A stretch of DNA of 35,996 nt from Patescibacteria group bacterium (GCA_023380305.1 JAMCQZ010000007.1:1-35996), one strand, 5' to 3'. Counted from the stretch's first letter, positions 21,393 to 29,838 are shown. The notes: generated by a model from the sequence alone, not told the origin. Program-made: numbers and translations.

Positions 21393-23819
21393 ATGACAAA
21401 GCAAAAACCGTTTATTCTCTGGTTCGACAGGATAACCATGAAGGACGTGCCGCTCGTCGGCGGCAAAAACGCCTCTCTGGGCGAGATGATCAAATATCTT
21501 TCGCCGAAAGGGGTGAACGTGCCCTACGGTTTTGCCATGACTTCCGAGGCCTACCGTTATTTCATCAAAGAAACCGGATTGGAAGAGCTGATCCGTACGA
21601 CTTTGAAAAATGTGGACGTCAAAAACATCAAAGATCTGGCTAAGCGCGGAAAAATCATCCGCGACGCTTTTCTCACCAAAGAAATTCCCGAAGATTTAAG
21701 GAAGGAGCTTGTTGCCGCTTACCGCAAGCTCGGCCGTAAATTCAAGGAGCCGAACATCTCCGTCGCCGTGCGTTCGAGCGCCACGGCCGAGGACGCGCCG
21801 ACAGCCAGCTTCGCCGGCCAGATGGAAACCTACCTGAACGTGCGCGGAGAAGAAGAGCTTTTGAAATCGATCAGGCTTTCGATGCAATCGCTTTTCACCG
21901 ATCGGGCCATTTTCTATCGCGAACAGATGAAGTTCGACCATCTGAAGATCGCCCTGTCTTCGGGTGTCCAGCAGATGGTGCGGTCCGATCTGGCCGCCGC
22001 CGGAGTGATGTTTTCCATCGATACCGAGACCGGATTTCCAGACGTGGTTTTGATCAATGGCAGTTGGGGTTTGGGGGAAAACGTGGTCAAAGGACGCGTG
22101 ACGCCGGACCAGTATTACGTTTTCGAAACCACTTTAAAAAAAGGTTTCAAGCCTGTCATCGGGAAAGTTTTGGGCGCCAAAGAAAGCAAGCTTATTTATG
22201 GCAAGGGGAACGTGCTCACCAAGGACGTGCCGACTTCGGCGCCGGAACGCCAGAAGTTTGTTTTGACCGACGCGGAAATTCTGACACTCGCCAAATGGTC
22301 GGTTCTCATCGAGAAGCATTACGGCCGGCCGATGGATTCGGAATGGGCCAAAGACGGCCTAACCGGCAAGCTTTACATGGTCCAGGCAAGGCCGGAGACG
22401 GTTGAGAGTCGCAAGGCCGTGGGTATGCTCGAGGAGTACGAGATTGATCGTTCGAAAAAACCGACCACGCTCGTTTCCGGTTTGAGCGTCGGCGCCAAAA
22501 TTGGCCAGGGCAAGGCCCATGTCATCAAAAGCGTTAAGGAGATCACCGAATTCAAGGAGGGAGAGGTTTTGGTTACGAGGATGACCGACCCGGATTGGGT
22601 GCCAGCCATGAAACTCGCCTCGGCCATTGTTACCGACGCCGGCGGCCGGACAGCCCACGCGGCCATTGTTTCTCGCGAGCTCGGCATTCCTTGCGTTGTC
22701 GGCACGGGCAACGCCACCGCGGTTATTAAATCCGGAGAGCCGGTAACCGTCGATTGTTCCGGAGGCGAAACCGGCCGGGTCTATCAGGGGCTCGTGCCTT
22801 TCAAAATAAAGAGAATAGACGTTTCCAAGATTCGTAAGCCGAAAACGAAAATTATGATGAACGTCGGCGAACCCGGCCAGGCTTTCGGATTGAGCTTTTT
22901 GCCGAACGACGGCGTCGGCCTTTGCCGCGAGGAGTTTATTATCGCTTCGGACATCGGCATTCATCCGATGGCGCTCATCAATTACGAAAATCTGAAAAAG
23001 AGCGCTGATCCAAAAATAAAAGTCATCGTCAAGAAAATCGACCAGAAAACTATCGCCTGGCCGGACAAGCCGCAATTTTACATAGACAACCTGGCTTTCG
23101 GTATAGGCAAAATCGCCGCCGCTTTTTATCCGAAAGAAGTCATCGTGCGTTTTTCCGATTTCAAGACGAATGAATACCGTTCGCTTGTCGGAGGAGAACT
23201 CTACGAGCCGAAAGAGGAGAACCCGATGATCGGTTGGCGCGGCGCCTCCCGCTATTATCACCCGAACTTTGCTCAGGCTTTCGCTTTAGAGGTGAAAGCC
23301 ATCAAAAAAGTCCGCGAAGAAATGGGACTCGTAAACGTTTCGGTGATGGTTCCTTTCTGCCGCACCGTCGATGAAGGACGGAAAGTCGTCAAACTGATTC
23401 AGCAGAATGGCTTGCGGCGCGGAAAATTCCTGGGGAACCCCGGAGTGAAAATCTATGTCATGTGCGAGATTCCTTCGAACGCGCTTTTGGCCGACGATTT
23501 CCTCAAAGTTTTCGACGGCATGAGCATCGGCAGTAACGACTTGACCCAGTTGACCGTGGGTATTGATCGCGACGCTGGCGAGCTTTTGCGGGGCATCGCT
23601 AATGAAAACGACGAATCCGTGAAAATATTGATCGATCACGTCATCAGACGCTGTAACATTCTTCACAAATACATCGGCATCTGCGGCCAGGCTCCTTCGG
23701 ATTTTCCGGAGTTCGCGTTGTTCCTCGTCAAACAAGGAATTCAAAGCATTTCTCTGAATCCCGACTCTGTTTTGAAGACTATGGCAAAAATCAATGCTTT
23801 TGAGCGAAAAAGAAAGTAA
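21393..23819 (+). CDS. ppsA: Phosphoenolpyruvate synthase
   Basis: Interconverts pyruvate plus ATP with PEP plus AMP and phosphate through a phospho-histidine. 808 aa, near the usual 790. Start ATG 21393 follows the upstream stop by 4 bases; an earlier start at 21366 overlaps the kinase and lacks support. Order: N-terminal nucleotide-binding domain (VPLVGGKNASLGEM, AVRSSATAEDAPTASFAGQ), swivelling domain with catalytic His in GGRTAHAAIVSRELG, and C-terminal TIM barrel (CEIPSNALLADDF, SIGSNDLTQL, GICGQAPSD with the active-site Cys). Overlaps enolase by 26 bases. In organisms lacking a full respiratory chain it may also run toward pyruvate and ATP; direction here is inference. Confidence 0.96.
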   Translation: MTKQKPFILWFDRITMKDVPLVGGKNASLGEMIKYLSPKGVNVPYGFAMTSEAYRYFIKETGLEELIRTTLKNVDVKNIKDLAKRGKIIRDAFLTKEIPEDLRKELVAAYRKLGRKFKEPNISVAVRSSATAEDAPTASFAGQMETYLNVRGEEELLKSIRLSMQSLFTDRAIFYREQMKFDHLKIALSSGVQQMVRSDLAAAGVMFSIDTETGFPDVVLINGSWGLGENVVKGRVTPDQYYVFETTLKKGFKPVIGKVLGAKESKLIYGKGNVLTKDVPTSAPERQKFVLTDAEILTLAKWSVLIEKHYGRPMDSEWAKDGLTGKLYMVQARPETVESRKAVGMLEEYEIDRSKKPTTLVSGLSVGAKIGQGKAHVIKSVKEITEFKEGEVLVTRMTDPDWVPAMKLASAIVTDAGGRTAHAAIVSRELGIPCVVGTGNATAVIKSGEPVTVDCSGGETGRVYQGLVPFKIKRIDVSKIRKPKTKIMMNVGEPGQAFGLSFLPNDGVGLCREEFIIASDIGIHPMALINYENLKKSADPKIKVIVKKIDQKTIAWPDKPQFYIDNLAFGIGKIAAAFYPKEVIVRFSDFKTNEYRSLVGGELYEPKEENPMIGWRGASRYYHPNFAQAFALEVKAIKKVREEMGLVNVSVMVPFCRTVDEGRKVVKLIQQNGLRRGKFLGNPGVKIYVMCEIPSNALLADDFLKVFDGMSIGSNDLTQLTVGIDRDAGELLRGIANENDESVKILIDHVIRRCNILHKYIGICGQAPSDFPEFALFLVKQGIQSISLNPDSVLKTMAKINAFERKRK

Positions 23820-24966
23820 AATCGCGAGCGTCGGCGCGAGATCCATCTTGGATTCGCGGGGGGAAGAAACGATCGAGACGAGCGTTGTTTTGGAATCGGG
23901 CGCTTCCGGAACCTGCGGCGTGCCTCAAGGAAAAAGCAAAGGAACCCACGAAGCTGTCTATATTTCCGTCGCCGACGCCGTCAAAAATATCGAAACGATC
24001 GTCTTGCCGAAGCTCCGGGGCTTCGGATTCAATTTTCAAAAAGAGCTCGACGAAAAACTGATCAAGCTTGACGGAACCAAAAATAAATCCAAGCTCGGCG
24101 CGAACGTTATTTTGGGAGTTTCCATCGCCGCTGCCAGGGCGAGAGCCAAAGACGTAGAAATGCCTTTTTGGGAATACATCCGCGAGAATTACGGCGACAG
24201 CCCGAAAAGCACGCCGAAGATTCTGGCGAATATCATCAACGGCGGAATGCACGCCAAAAACAACCTCGATTTTCAGGAATATATGCTTATTCCCCGGACG
24301 GACAATTTTATGGAAAGCCTGAAGATTATCCGAGCCGTGTACGAGGAGCTGAAAAACCGTTTCAACGGCGAATCGAAGATCGGCGACGAGGGAGGTTTCG
24401 CGCCCGATTTTAAGGACAACGCCGAGCCGTTTGAAATAATGAAAGAAGCGGTCAAGAAACTCGGTTACGAATCCGTGGTTGATTTCGGCCTGGACGCGGC
24501 CGCGAGCGACGTCAAAAGACCGACGGAAGAGCTTTTCGGATTTTACAAAAAGATCAAGGCGGATTTCGACATCGCCTATATCGAGGATCCTTTTTCCGAA
24601 GAGGATTTCGACGATTTTCGGAAATTGGAGACTTTGATCGGTGAAAACACGATGATTGTCGGCGACGACTTAACGACGACGAACGTCGAACGCATGGCCC
24701 TGGCTTACGAGAAGCAGGCGATAAACGGCATGATCGTCAAACCGAACCAGATCGGGTCGCTCACCGAAACGCTCGAAGCGATCCGGCGTTGCCGCGATTA
24801 CGGCTGGGCGGTCATTATTTCGCACCGGAGCGGTGAAACTATGGACGATTTTATTGCCGATATCGCCTGGGCGGTCGGAGCCGAGGGAATAAAGATCGGC
24901 AGCCCGTCCAAGCCCGAAAGATTGGCCAAATACGTCAGATTATTGGATATCCAAAACCCCTCGTAA
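23794..24966 (+). CDS. eno: Enolase, divergent form
   Basis: Converts 2-phosphoglycerate to PEP. 390 aa against about 430. Active-site positions are kept: Glu in LDFQEYM, Glu in GDEGGFAP, metal Asp in GLDAAASD, IEDPFS and GDDLTTTN, catalytic Lys in IVKPNQIGSLTE, and SHRSGET. The mobile loop is unusual: PQGKSKG (44-50) replaces PSGASTG, keeping only one Ser and adding two Lys. The phrase VKPNQIG rather than VKVNQIG recalls archaeal enolases. The C-terminus is short, ending soon after ERLAKYVRLL. Overlaps ppsA by 26 bases; its stop codon lies in the loop of a terminator hairpin. Confidence 0.93.
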   Translation: MLLSEKESKIASVGARSILDSRGEETIETSVVLESGASGTCGVPQGKSKGTHEAVYISVADAVKNIETIVLPKLRGFGFNFQKELDEKLIKLDGTKNKSKLGANVILGVSIAAARARAKDVEMPFWEYIRENYGDSPKSTPKILANIINGGMHAKNNLDFQEYMLIPRTDNFMESLKIIRAVYEELKNRFNGESKIGDEGGFAPDFKDNAEPFEIMKEAVKKLGYESVVDFGLDAAASDVKRPTEELFGFYKKIKADFDIAYIEDPFSEEDFDDFRKLETLIGENTMIVGDDLTTTNVERMALAYEKQAINGMIVKPNQIGSLTETLEAIRRCRDYGWAVIISHRSGETMDDFIADIAWAVGAEGIKIGSPSKPERLAKYVRLLDIQNPS

Positions 24967-24981
24967 AGGGGTTTTGATTTT
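24952..24981 (+). terminator. Intrinsic terminator overlapping the enolase stop
   Basis: Perfect 10-bp stem CAAAACCCCT (24952-24961) / AGGGGTTTTG (24967-24976), followed by ATTTTG. The TAA stop (24964-24966) is in the loop, so the last enolase codons are part of the hairpin. Confidence 0.75.
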
Positions 24982-24982
24982 G

Positions 24983-24991
24983 TGATAGAAT
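24983..24991 (+). promoter_or_regulatory. Extended -10 TGATAGAAT, leaderless GTG start of rarA
   Basis: TG plus TAGAAT (24986-24991), ending 6 bases before the GTG at 24998. No -35. Here the predicted leaderless start codon is GTG. Confidence 0.5.
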
Positions 24992-24997
24992 GGGGCT

Positions 24998-26275
24998 GTG
25001 GCAGATTTATTCATGGAAACTGAGGAGAAATCTTTGAAAGAAAAAGCCCCTTTGGCCGACCGGATGAGGCCGGAGACTTTGGAGGATTTTGTGGGCCAGG
25101 ATGCGATTGTCGGCGTCGGCAAAATGCTCAGGAAGGCGATCGAGGCGGATGAGATTCCTTCGATGATCTTTTGGGGTCCGCCTGGTTGCGGCAAGACAAC
25201 TCTTGCCCGGATTATCGCCAAAATGACCAAGGCTCATTTTGTCCAGTTCTCGGCCGCGGCCGGAAGCGTTAAGGAAATCCGGGACATTATTGCCGAGGCC
25301 AGGGATCGTTTGCGGAACAAAGCCAAGAAGACCATTCTTTTCGTCGACGAGATCCATCGTTTCAACAAAGCCCAGCAAGATGCTTTTTTGCCGCACGTGG
25401 AAAGCGGCACGATTATTTTAATCGGCGCCACCACCGAGAATCCTTCATTCGAGGTCAATTCCGCCTTGCTTTCGCGAAGTCGGGTCTTTGTTTTGAAAGC
25501 CCTGGAACCGGAAGATATCGAAGTTATTTTGAAAAAAGCTTTGTCCGATAAGGAGCGGGGATTTGGTAATTTGAAAATAGACATTTCCGAGGAGTCGCTG
25601 AAATTCTTGGCTTCGGTTTCGGACGGCGACGCCCGCACCGCCTTGAATGCCTTGGAGTTGGCGGTAAAATCGGCCAAGCCTTCGATGTCGAAGACAAAGA
25701 AAGGATTGAAACCGATTAAACTCGACGACGAGCTGATCCGCGAAGCGCTGCAGAAAACTCATCTGCTCTACGACCGCAAGGGCGAAGAACATTACAATAT
25801 TATTTCGGCGCTCCATAAATCGATGAGGGGGAGCGACGCGGACGCGAGCCTGTATTGGCTGGGAAGGATGCTCGAAGCCGGAGAAGACCCATTGTTTGTG
25901 GCAAGGCGGCTTATAAGATTCGCGTCGGAAGACATTGGCTTGGCGAACCCAAACGCCATGCTCTTAGCTGTCGCCGCTTACGAGACTGCCCACTTTATCG
26001 GTATGCCCGAGTGCAATCTTTCTTTGGCTGAAGCCGTTGTTTATATGGCCAAAGCCAAGAAAAGCAATGAATTATATGTTGCTTACGGTAAAGTAGAGAG
26101 GGATATCGAGGAAATGCCGAATGAAGGCGTGCCGCTTCATCTGCGGAACGCGCCGACCAAACTAATGAAGGAAATCGGCTATGGTAAAGGTTATAAATAT
26201 AATCCAAAATATAAGGAACCGGTCGATCAGGATTATTTGCCGGAAAGGCTGAAAAAGAGAAAATATTTAGAGTAA
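24998..26275 (+). CDS. rarA: Replication-associated recombination protein RarA
   Basis: AAA+ ATPase of the RarA/MgsA/WRNIP1 family that acts at stalled replication forks. 425 aa, normal length. Visible: RMRPETLEDFVGQD, Walker A GPPGCGKT, Walker B FVDEIHRFNKAQQDAFLP, sensor GATTENPSFEVNSALLSR, the helical domain (LLYDRKGEEHYNIISALHKS), and the C-terminal tetramerisation region ending RLKKRKYLE. I use GTG 24998 since the promoter sits directly upstream; ATG 25013 is an alternative. The gene ends 4 bases before an AT-rich nuclease gene. Confidence 0.96.
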   Translation: MADLFMETEEKSLKEKAPLADRMRPETLEDFVGQDAIVGVGKMLRKAIEADEIPSMIFWGPPGCGKTTLARIIAKMTKAHFVQFSAAAGSVKEIRDIIAEARDRLRNKAKKTILFVDEIHRFNKAQQDAFLPHVESGTIILIGATTENPSFEVNSALLSRSRVFVLKALEPEDIEVILKKALSDKERGFGNLKIDISEESLKFLASVSDGDARTALNALELAVKSAKPSMSKTKKGLKPIKLDDELIREALQKTHLLYDRKGEEHYNIISALHKSMRGSDADASLYWLGRMLEAGEDPLFVARRLIRFASEDIGLANPNAMLLAVAAYETAHFIGMPECNLSLAEAVVYMAKAKKSNELYVAYGKVERDIEEMPNEGVPLHLRNAPTKLMKEIGYGKGYKYNPKYKEPVDQDYLPERLKKRKYLE

Positions 26276-26279
26276 AACA

Positions 26280-27647
26280 ATGCCGATATTTGATTCTCAG
26301 GAAATAGTAGTAGATCAGACGACAAAAAGCTTGCGAGAGGGGCTTAAAATACCCAATAACTATCTTAATATTCTAATAGGCCCGAATAATAGCGGTAAAA
26401 GTAATATTTTAGAATTTATAAATCAACAATATAAGACTGATGGGGCCACAGCCAGTGATTATATTCCTCCCCGAAGATTTGACGTTAGTAATAACATGCA
26501 AAGTATGGCCGATACTTATAAAGAGTTAGAAGCGTCTCTTAATCAAAGGCGTCGTGTTAAAGATTCGAGTACATCAGAATTACCGAATTTTGATCCAATT
26601 CGAGAGTTAGCCGCATTAGACAATTCAGCAAGGAGCGCCTTATTAAAATGGCATAATAAATATTTCGGGCACATAGAAATTATCGAGAATCCCGAAAGAA
26701 GATATGAGACACCAAAGGTACTTATTGATGATCGATTGCCGGCGCAACAAGGATCTGGATCCCGTGCAATATTGTCGATTTTAGTAAGAATATTTGATAA
26801 TAGACTTAAAGTATTACTTATTGATGAGCCCGAGATATCTCTAGAGCCTAAAACTCAAAAGAAATTAATGTTTTTGTTTCAATTAGCCAGCCAAGGCAAG
26901 GAGGGCCTTCCTCAAAAAAAGATATTTATTTCGACGCACTCCCATTTATTTATAGATAGAGAAGATTTTAGAAATAATTCTATAGTTCAAAAAAAAGATG
27001 ATCAAACAACCATTCGCAAAGTGCAAAATGAAAAAGAGTTACAAGAAATAGTTTTTAGTCTTTTAGGGAGTTCTCCAGAGGACTTATTTTTTCCCTCAAA
27101 TATTATCGTGGTAGAAGGTGCCAGTGATGCTATTTTTTTACAAAAAGTCTCTAACTTTATTGGTGATATGAATAAAAACATTGCAATTCATTTTGCTGAG
27201 GGAGACAGCAAGGTCCCTATCGCGGCTGAAGCTATTGAACAAATGCTAAAAACATCAAGCTATATTCCTGTATATAAGGATAAAATTTGTGTTTTACTTG
27301 ATGGGAAGAGAGACTCATCTTTTGTTAATAAAGCCAAAGAGATACTTAAAGATGAAGGAGAAAGAGTTATACAGTTAAGTAAAGAAGCGATTGAATATTT
27401 TTATCCTAAAAGGATACTAAAAAAGATTACTGGGCTAGATGAAACAAATATAGATAAAGAAATTAAATCTTTTTTATGTCAAGTTAACAAAAATAAAGAA
27501 ACTTGGGCGGGGCAGCTTGGAAGATTTAACGGAACTAAAGTCAATCTAGCGAAAATGGTAACTGAGTTAATGGAAATTAGCGATTTAGAAGATGTGTCTT
27601 TAGAAATAAGGAAATTACTGAGCGTGGCAATAAATAAATGTTTTTAA
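26280..27647 (+). CDS. OLD-family ATPase/TOPRIM endonuclease
   Basis: 455 aa. N-terminal ABC/RecF-like ATPase: Walker A GPNNSGKS (34-41), a signature-like QGSGSRAILS (about 157-166), Walker B LLIDEPE (179-185), and the His switch in ISTHSH (217-222). C-terminal TOPRIM nuclease: VVEGASDAIFLQKV (277-290) with Glu279 and Asp283, then LLDGKRD (339-345). This is the OLD architecture (P2 Old, and GajA of Gabija), mostly linked to phage or plasmid defence. No UvrD-like GajB follows. Base composition is much more AT-rich than the neighbours (runs such as TTAATATTCTAATAGG), and codons are A/T-ending, so it was probably acquired. It starts 4 bases after rarA and ends 4 bases before an exonuclease gene. 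Confidence 0.9.
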   Translation: MPIFDSQEIVVDQTTKSLREGLKIPNNYLNILIGPNNSGKSNILEFINQQYKTDGATASDYIPPRRFDVSNNMQSMADTYKELEASLNQRRRVKDSSTSELPNFDPIRELAALDNSARSALLKWHNKYFGHIEIIENPERRYETPKVLIDDRLPAQQGSGSRAILSILVRIFDNRLKVLLIDEPEISLEPKTQKKLMFLFQLASQGKEGLPQKKIFISTHSHLFIDREDFRNNSIVQKKDDQTTIRKVQNEKELQEIVFSLLGSSPEDLFFPSNIIVVEGASDAIFLQKVSNFIGDMNKNIAIHFAEGDSKVPIAAEAIEQMLKTSSYIPVYKDKICVLLDGKRDSSFVNKAKEILKDEGERVIQLSKEAIEYFYPKRILKKITGLDETNIDKEIKSFLCQVNKNKETWAGQLGRFNGTKVNLAKMVTELMEISDLEDVSLEIRKLLSVAINKCF

Positions 27648-27651
27648 TACG

Positions 27652-28362
27652 ATGTCTAAACTAATCTTTGATATAGAAACAGTAGGGGAAAATTACGATA
27701 CTTTGGATGAGACCACTAAGGAATCATTAACCCGTTGGCTTAAAAAAGAATCTGTCGGAGAAGAGGAATACGAAGTGGCGCTCGAGGAGCTTAAAGCCGG
27801 ACTTGGATTTTCTCCGTTGACGGGCGAGGTGGTTGCCATTGGTATGCTTGATTACGACCAGAACAAAGGCGCTGTCTATTACCAGGCTCCGGGGCAAGAG
27901 AATAAAGATGAAGAATCCGACGGCATTAAGTTCAAGCAGATGACCGAAGCGGAGATGCTCCAAGCTTTTTGGGAAGCGGCTTCGAAATACGATGAGTTTG
28001 TTACTTTCAATGGCCGGGCGTTCGACGCGCCGTTTCTAATGGTCCGTTCGGCTATTAATAAAATCAAACCGACTAAGGATTTGATGTCGAACCGCTATGT
28101 TTCGAGCCAGAAGTTCGGGGCGGTCCATATCGATCTCTTAGACCAACTCACTTTTTACGGAGCGGTTAGGAAAAAGGGGAATCTTCATCTGTGGAGCCGG
28201 GCCTTTGGCATCGAAAGCCCTAAGGCCCAGGGCGTAACCGGAGACGACGTCGGCCGGCTTTTCAAAGAAAAGAAATTCCTGGACATCGCCAAATACAACG
28301 TCGGCGACATCCGGGCCACGCGAGAGCTTTACAAGAACTGGACCGAATACATAAGAATGTAA
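27652..28362 (+). CDS. DnaQ-like 3'-5' exonuclease (RNase H fold)
   Basis: 236 aa. Exonuclease motifs of the DEDDy type: Exo I FDIETVG (Asp6, Glu8), Exo II VTFNGRAFDAPFL, and Exo III YNVGDIRATRELY with the Tyr-x3-Asp pattern. This resembles predicted PolB-like/RNase H-like exonucleases often annotated as 3'-5' exonuclease. It directly follows the OLD gene (4 bases). The first about 30 codons share its AT-rich composition, while the rest is GC-richer, so a composition boundary falls inside the gene. It may act with the OLD nuclease or be a resident gene whose 5' end was replaced. Confidence 0.88.
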   Translation: MSKLIFDIETVGENYDTLDETTKESLTRWLKKESVGEEEYEVALEELKAGLGFSPLTGEVVAIGMLDYDQNKGAVYYQAPGQENKDEESDGIKFKQMTEAEMLQAFWEAASKYDEFVTFNGRAFDAPFLMVRSAINKIKPTKDLMSNRYVSSQKFGAVHIDLLDQLTFYGAVRKKGNLHLWSRAFGIESPKAQGVTGDDVGRLFKEKKFLDIAKYNVGDIRATRELYKNWTEYIRM

Positions 28363-28363
28363 T

Positions 28364-28412
28364 TTGACATAAGCTCTAAGAAGTGTAATTGTATGCTAAT
28401 TTGTGCTATACT
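28364..28412 (+). promoter_or_regulatory. Promoter and possible operator of hicBA
   Basis: TTGACA at 28364-28369, and an extended -10 TGCTATACT (28404-28412) ending 7 bases before the hicB ATG. A near palindrome GTATGC (28391-28396) / GCTATAC (28405-28411) overlaps that -10 and could be the HicB operator. TTGACA may instead pair with a nearer, poor -10 (TAATTG, 28386). Confidence 0.5.
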
Positions 28413-28419
28413 TTAAACA

Positions 28420-28755
28420 ATGTTTTTCTTCCATAAAACCGAGGTTATCCCTCAAGCATTGGCGGCTTATAAATGGAGATTACCCCAAGAGCTTCAGGTG
28501 TCTTTGAAAAAATCCGCGGACGGCGGTTATATTGCGTTTGTTGATAATGTTCCTGGTTGTGTAACGCAAGCTGAAACAGGGCAAGATCTTTTCACCCAAG
28601 TAAACGATGCTTTATATACTTATTATGAAATACCCGAGAGCTATCAGCCCTATATGCCCATTTTTTTGCCGCCGGAAAACGTGCGTTCGGAATTAAATAT
28701 TCATATTCCAGAGAAATATTTAAAAACTAACGCTTTTGTTTTAACAGCCAATTAA
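28420..28755 (+). CDS. hicB: HicB-like antitoxin
   Basis: 111 aa. The HicB core (partial RNase H fold) is visible: SADGGYIAFVDNVPGCVTQ, then ETGQDLFTQVNDALYTYYE. HicB neutralises HicA and often represses the operon, but no clear HTH or RHH DNA-binding domain is evident in the C-terminal part (LPPENVRSELNIHIPEKY). The start is leaderless-like. It precedes hicA by 3 bases; in most operons hicA comes first, so the order is reversed here. Confidence 0.82.
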   Translation: MFFFHKTEVIPQALAAYKWRLPQELQVSLKKSADGGYIAFVDNVPGCVTQAETGQDLFTQVNDALYTYYEIPESYQPYMPIFLPPENVRSELNIHIPEKYLKTNAFVLTAN

Positions 28756-28758
28756 TAA

Positions 28759-28992
28759 ATGGGAGACTTTAGTTTTCCATGTAAGTCTAAAAAACTGATA
28801 AAAGCTTTAGGTAAGCTGGGGTTTGTCGTAGAACACGGCGCCAAGCATGATCTGGCGAAGTGCGTCCATAACGGACATAAAACCACTATTCCAAGGCATG
28901 TCGAGGTTAAAAGAGAGATCGTGCAGAATATAGCAGAATTTTTGTTAGAAAAGGAGATTCCCCATGAGAAGTTGTTAGAATTATTGCGTTAG
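28759..28992 (+). CDS. hicA: HicA-like mRNA interferase toxin
   Basis: 77 aa dsRNA-binding-fold toxin that cleaves mRNA when free of HicB. Typical pattern: KKLIKALGKLGFVVEHGAKH with the catalytic His (His30), a central strand, TTIPRHVEVKREIVQNI, and a C-terminal helix. In the usual motif GSHxxF the Ser is replaced (GAKH), which may lower activity. It is intact in length. Forms a two-gene unit with hicB. Confidence 0.85.
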   Translation: MGDFSFPCKSKKLIKALGKLGFVVEHGAKHDLAKCVHNGHKTTIPRHVEVKREIVQNIAEFLLEKEIPHEKLLELLR

Positions 28993-29004
28993 CTAGTTTA
29001 GCGT

Positions 29005-29010
29005 TATAAT
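29005..29010 (+). promoter_or_regulatory. -10 box TATAAT, leaderless start of the 29017 gene
   Basis: Perfect TATAAT ending 6 bases before ATG 29017. Confidence 0.55.
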
Positions 29011-29016
29011 TTCTTT

Positions 29017-29838
29017 ATGGAAGAAAACAAAAAGAAGATGTTTCAACAACGCGTCAAATTCGCGGGTTGGTTTTCCGTGGTAGCCGGCTGGCTCATCATC
29101 GCCGCTTACGCGGCGGTCGCCGTCGCCACCTACGCCAAATTGCCGGGAGTGGAAAAAATAGCCGTTTCCATCGACCCGGTGGCCGCGATTTTCACGATCG
29201 CCATCGGCGTTGCCTATGTCTTTTTCGGCAACCAGGTGCGGCGGATGAAAACAGTTCATCTCAAGAACGACATCCAACTGCTTTTCTACGGCTCCCTGGT
29301 GCTCGCGGTGCTCACTATTGTCGGCGGCAGTCTGCCGGGACTCGTGCTCGTGCTTCTGATCGTGAGCTTAGGATTTGCCGGAAACGCGGTTGACGAGCTT
29401 ATGAAAGAAGAGGGTTTCAGATCAAACCTCAAGGAAGATTTGCTGTGGCTTCACAGGTTTTTCTACAGGCTGAACGACCTGGCACACAAGCGGACGCCGT
29501 TGCAGGCGGTTGGATTCTATTTCAGCTACATTGTTCTGATGCTCGGCGTCGGAGCTTTGCTCTTGGGCCTCGGGGAACTGTGGGTGTATTTCGTTAAGAC
29601 TCCGGTTATTTCGCTCGAAACCAACGTTTCGATGATTGCGAGCGCGGTCTATCTCCTCGGTATCGCTTATCTTTCCTGGCGGATCTTGAAAGCCAAGAAT
29701 CTCTGGCCGGAATCGGCCTACGTCGTCATCTGGGTGTTCGATATTCTGATGACGCTTTTCCTCGGCGGACTTTTCGGTTTGATCGTGCCGGCGTATCTCA
29801 CCACGCTTCCCAAGAGACACAAAACAGAAGAGGCTTAG
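29017..29838 (+). CDS. Polytopic membrane protein, function unknown
   Basis: 273 aa with about six hydrophobic segments: near 16-40, 50-72, 88-118, 163-190, 205-225 and 235-262. A cytoplasmic loop between the third and fourth (MKEEGFRSNLKEDLLWLHRF) is charged. No catalytic motif or known family is recognised. It is a monocistronic unit with a leaderless promoter. Composition matches the core genome, so it is likely a resident gene that marks the end of the AT-rich island. Confidence 0.8.
   Translation: MEENKKKMFQQRVKFAGWFSVVAGWLIIAAYAAVAVATYAKLPGVEKIAVSIDPVAAIFTIAIGVAYVFFGNQVRRMKTVHLKNDIQLLFYGSLVLAVLTIVGGSLPGLVLVLLIVSLGFAGNAVDELMKEEGFRSNLKEDLLWLHRFFYRLNDLAHKRTPLQAVGFYFSYIVLMLGVGALLLGLGELWVYFVKTPVISLETNVSMIASAVYLLGIAYLSWRILKAKNLWPESAYVVIWVFDILMTLFLGGLFGLIVPAYLTTLPKRHKTEEA

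Noticed and set aside
26280-27647. Complete Gabija system
   Set aside because: The GajA-like architecture is present, but the next gene is a DnaQ-like exonuclease, not a UvrD-like helicase (GajB).
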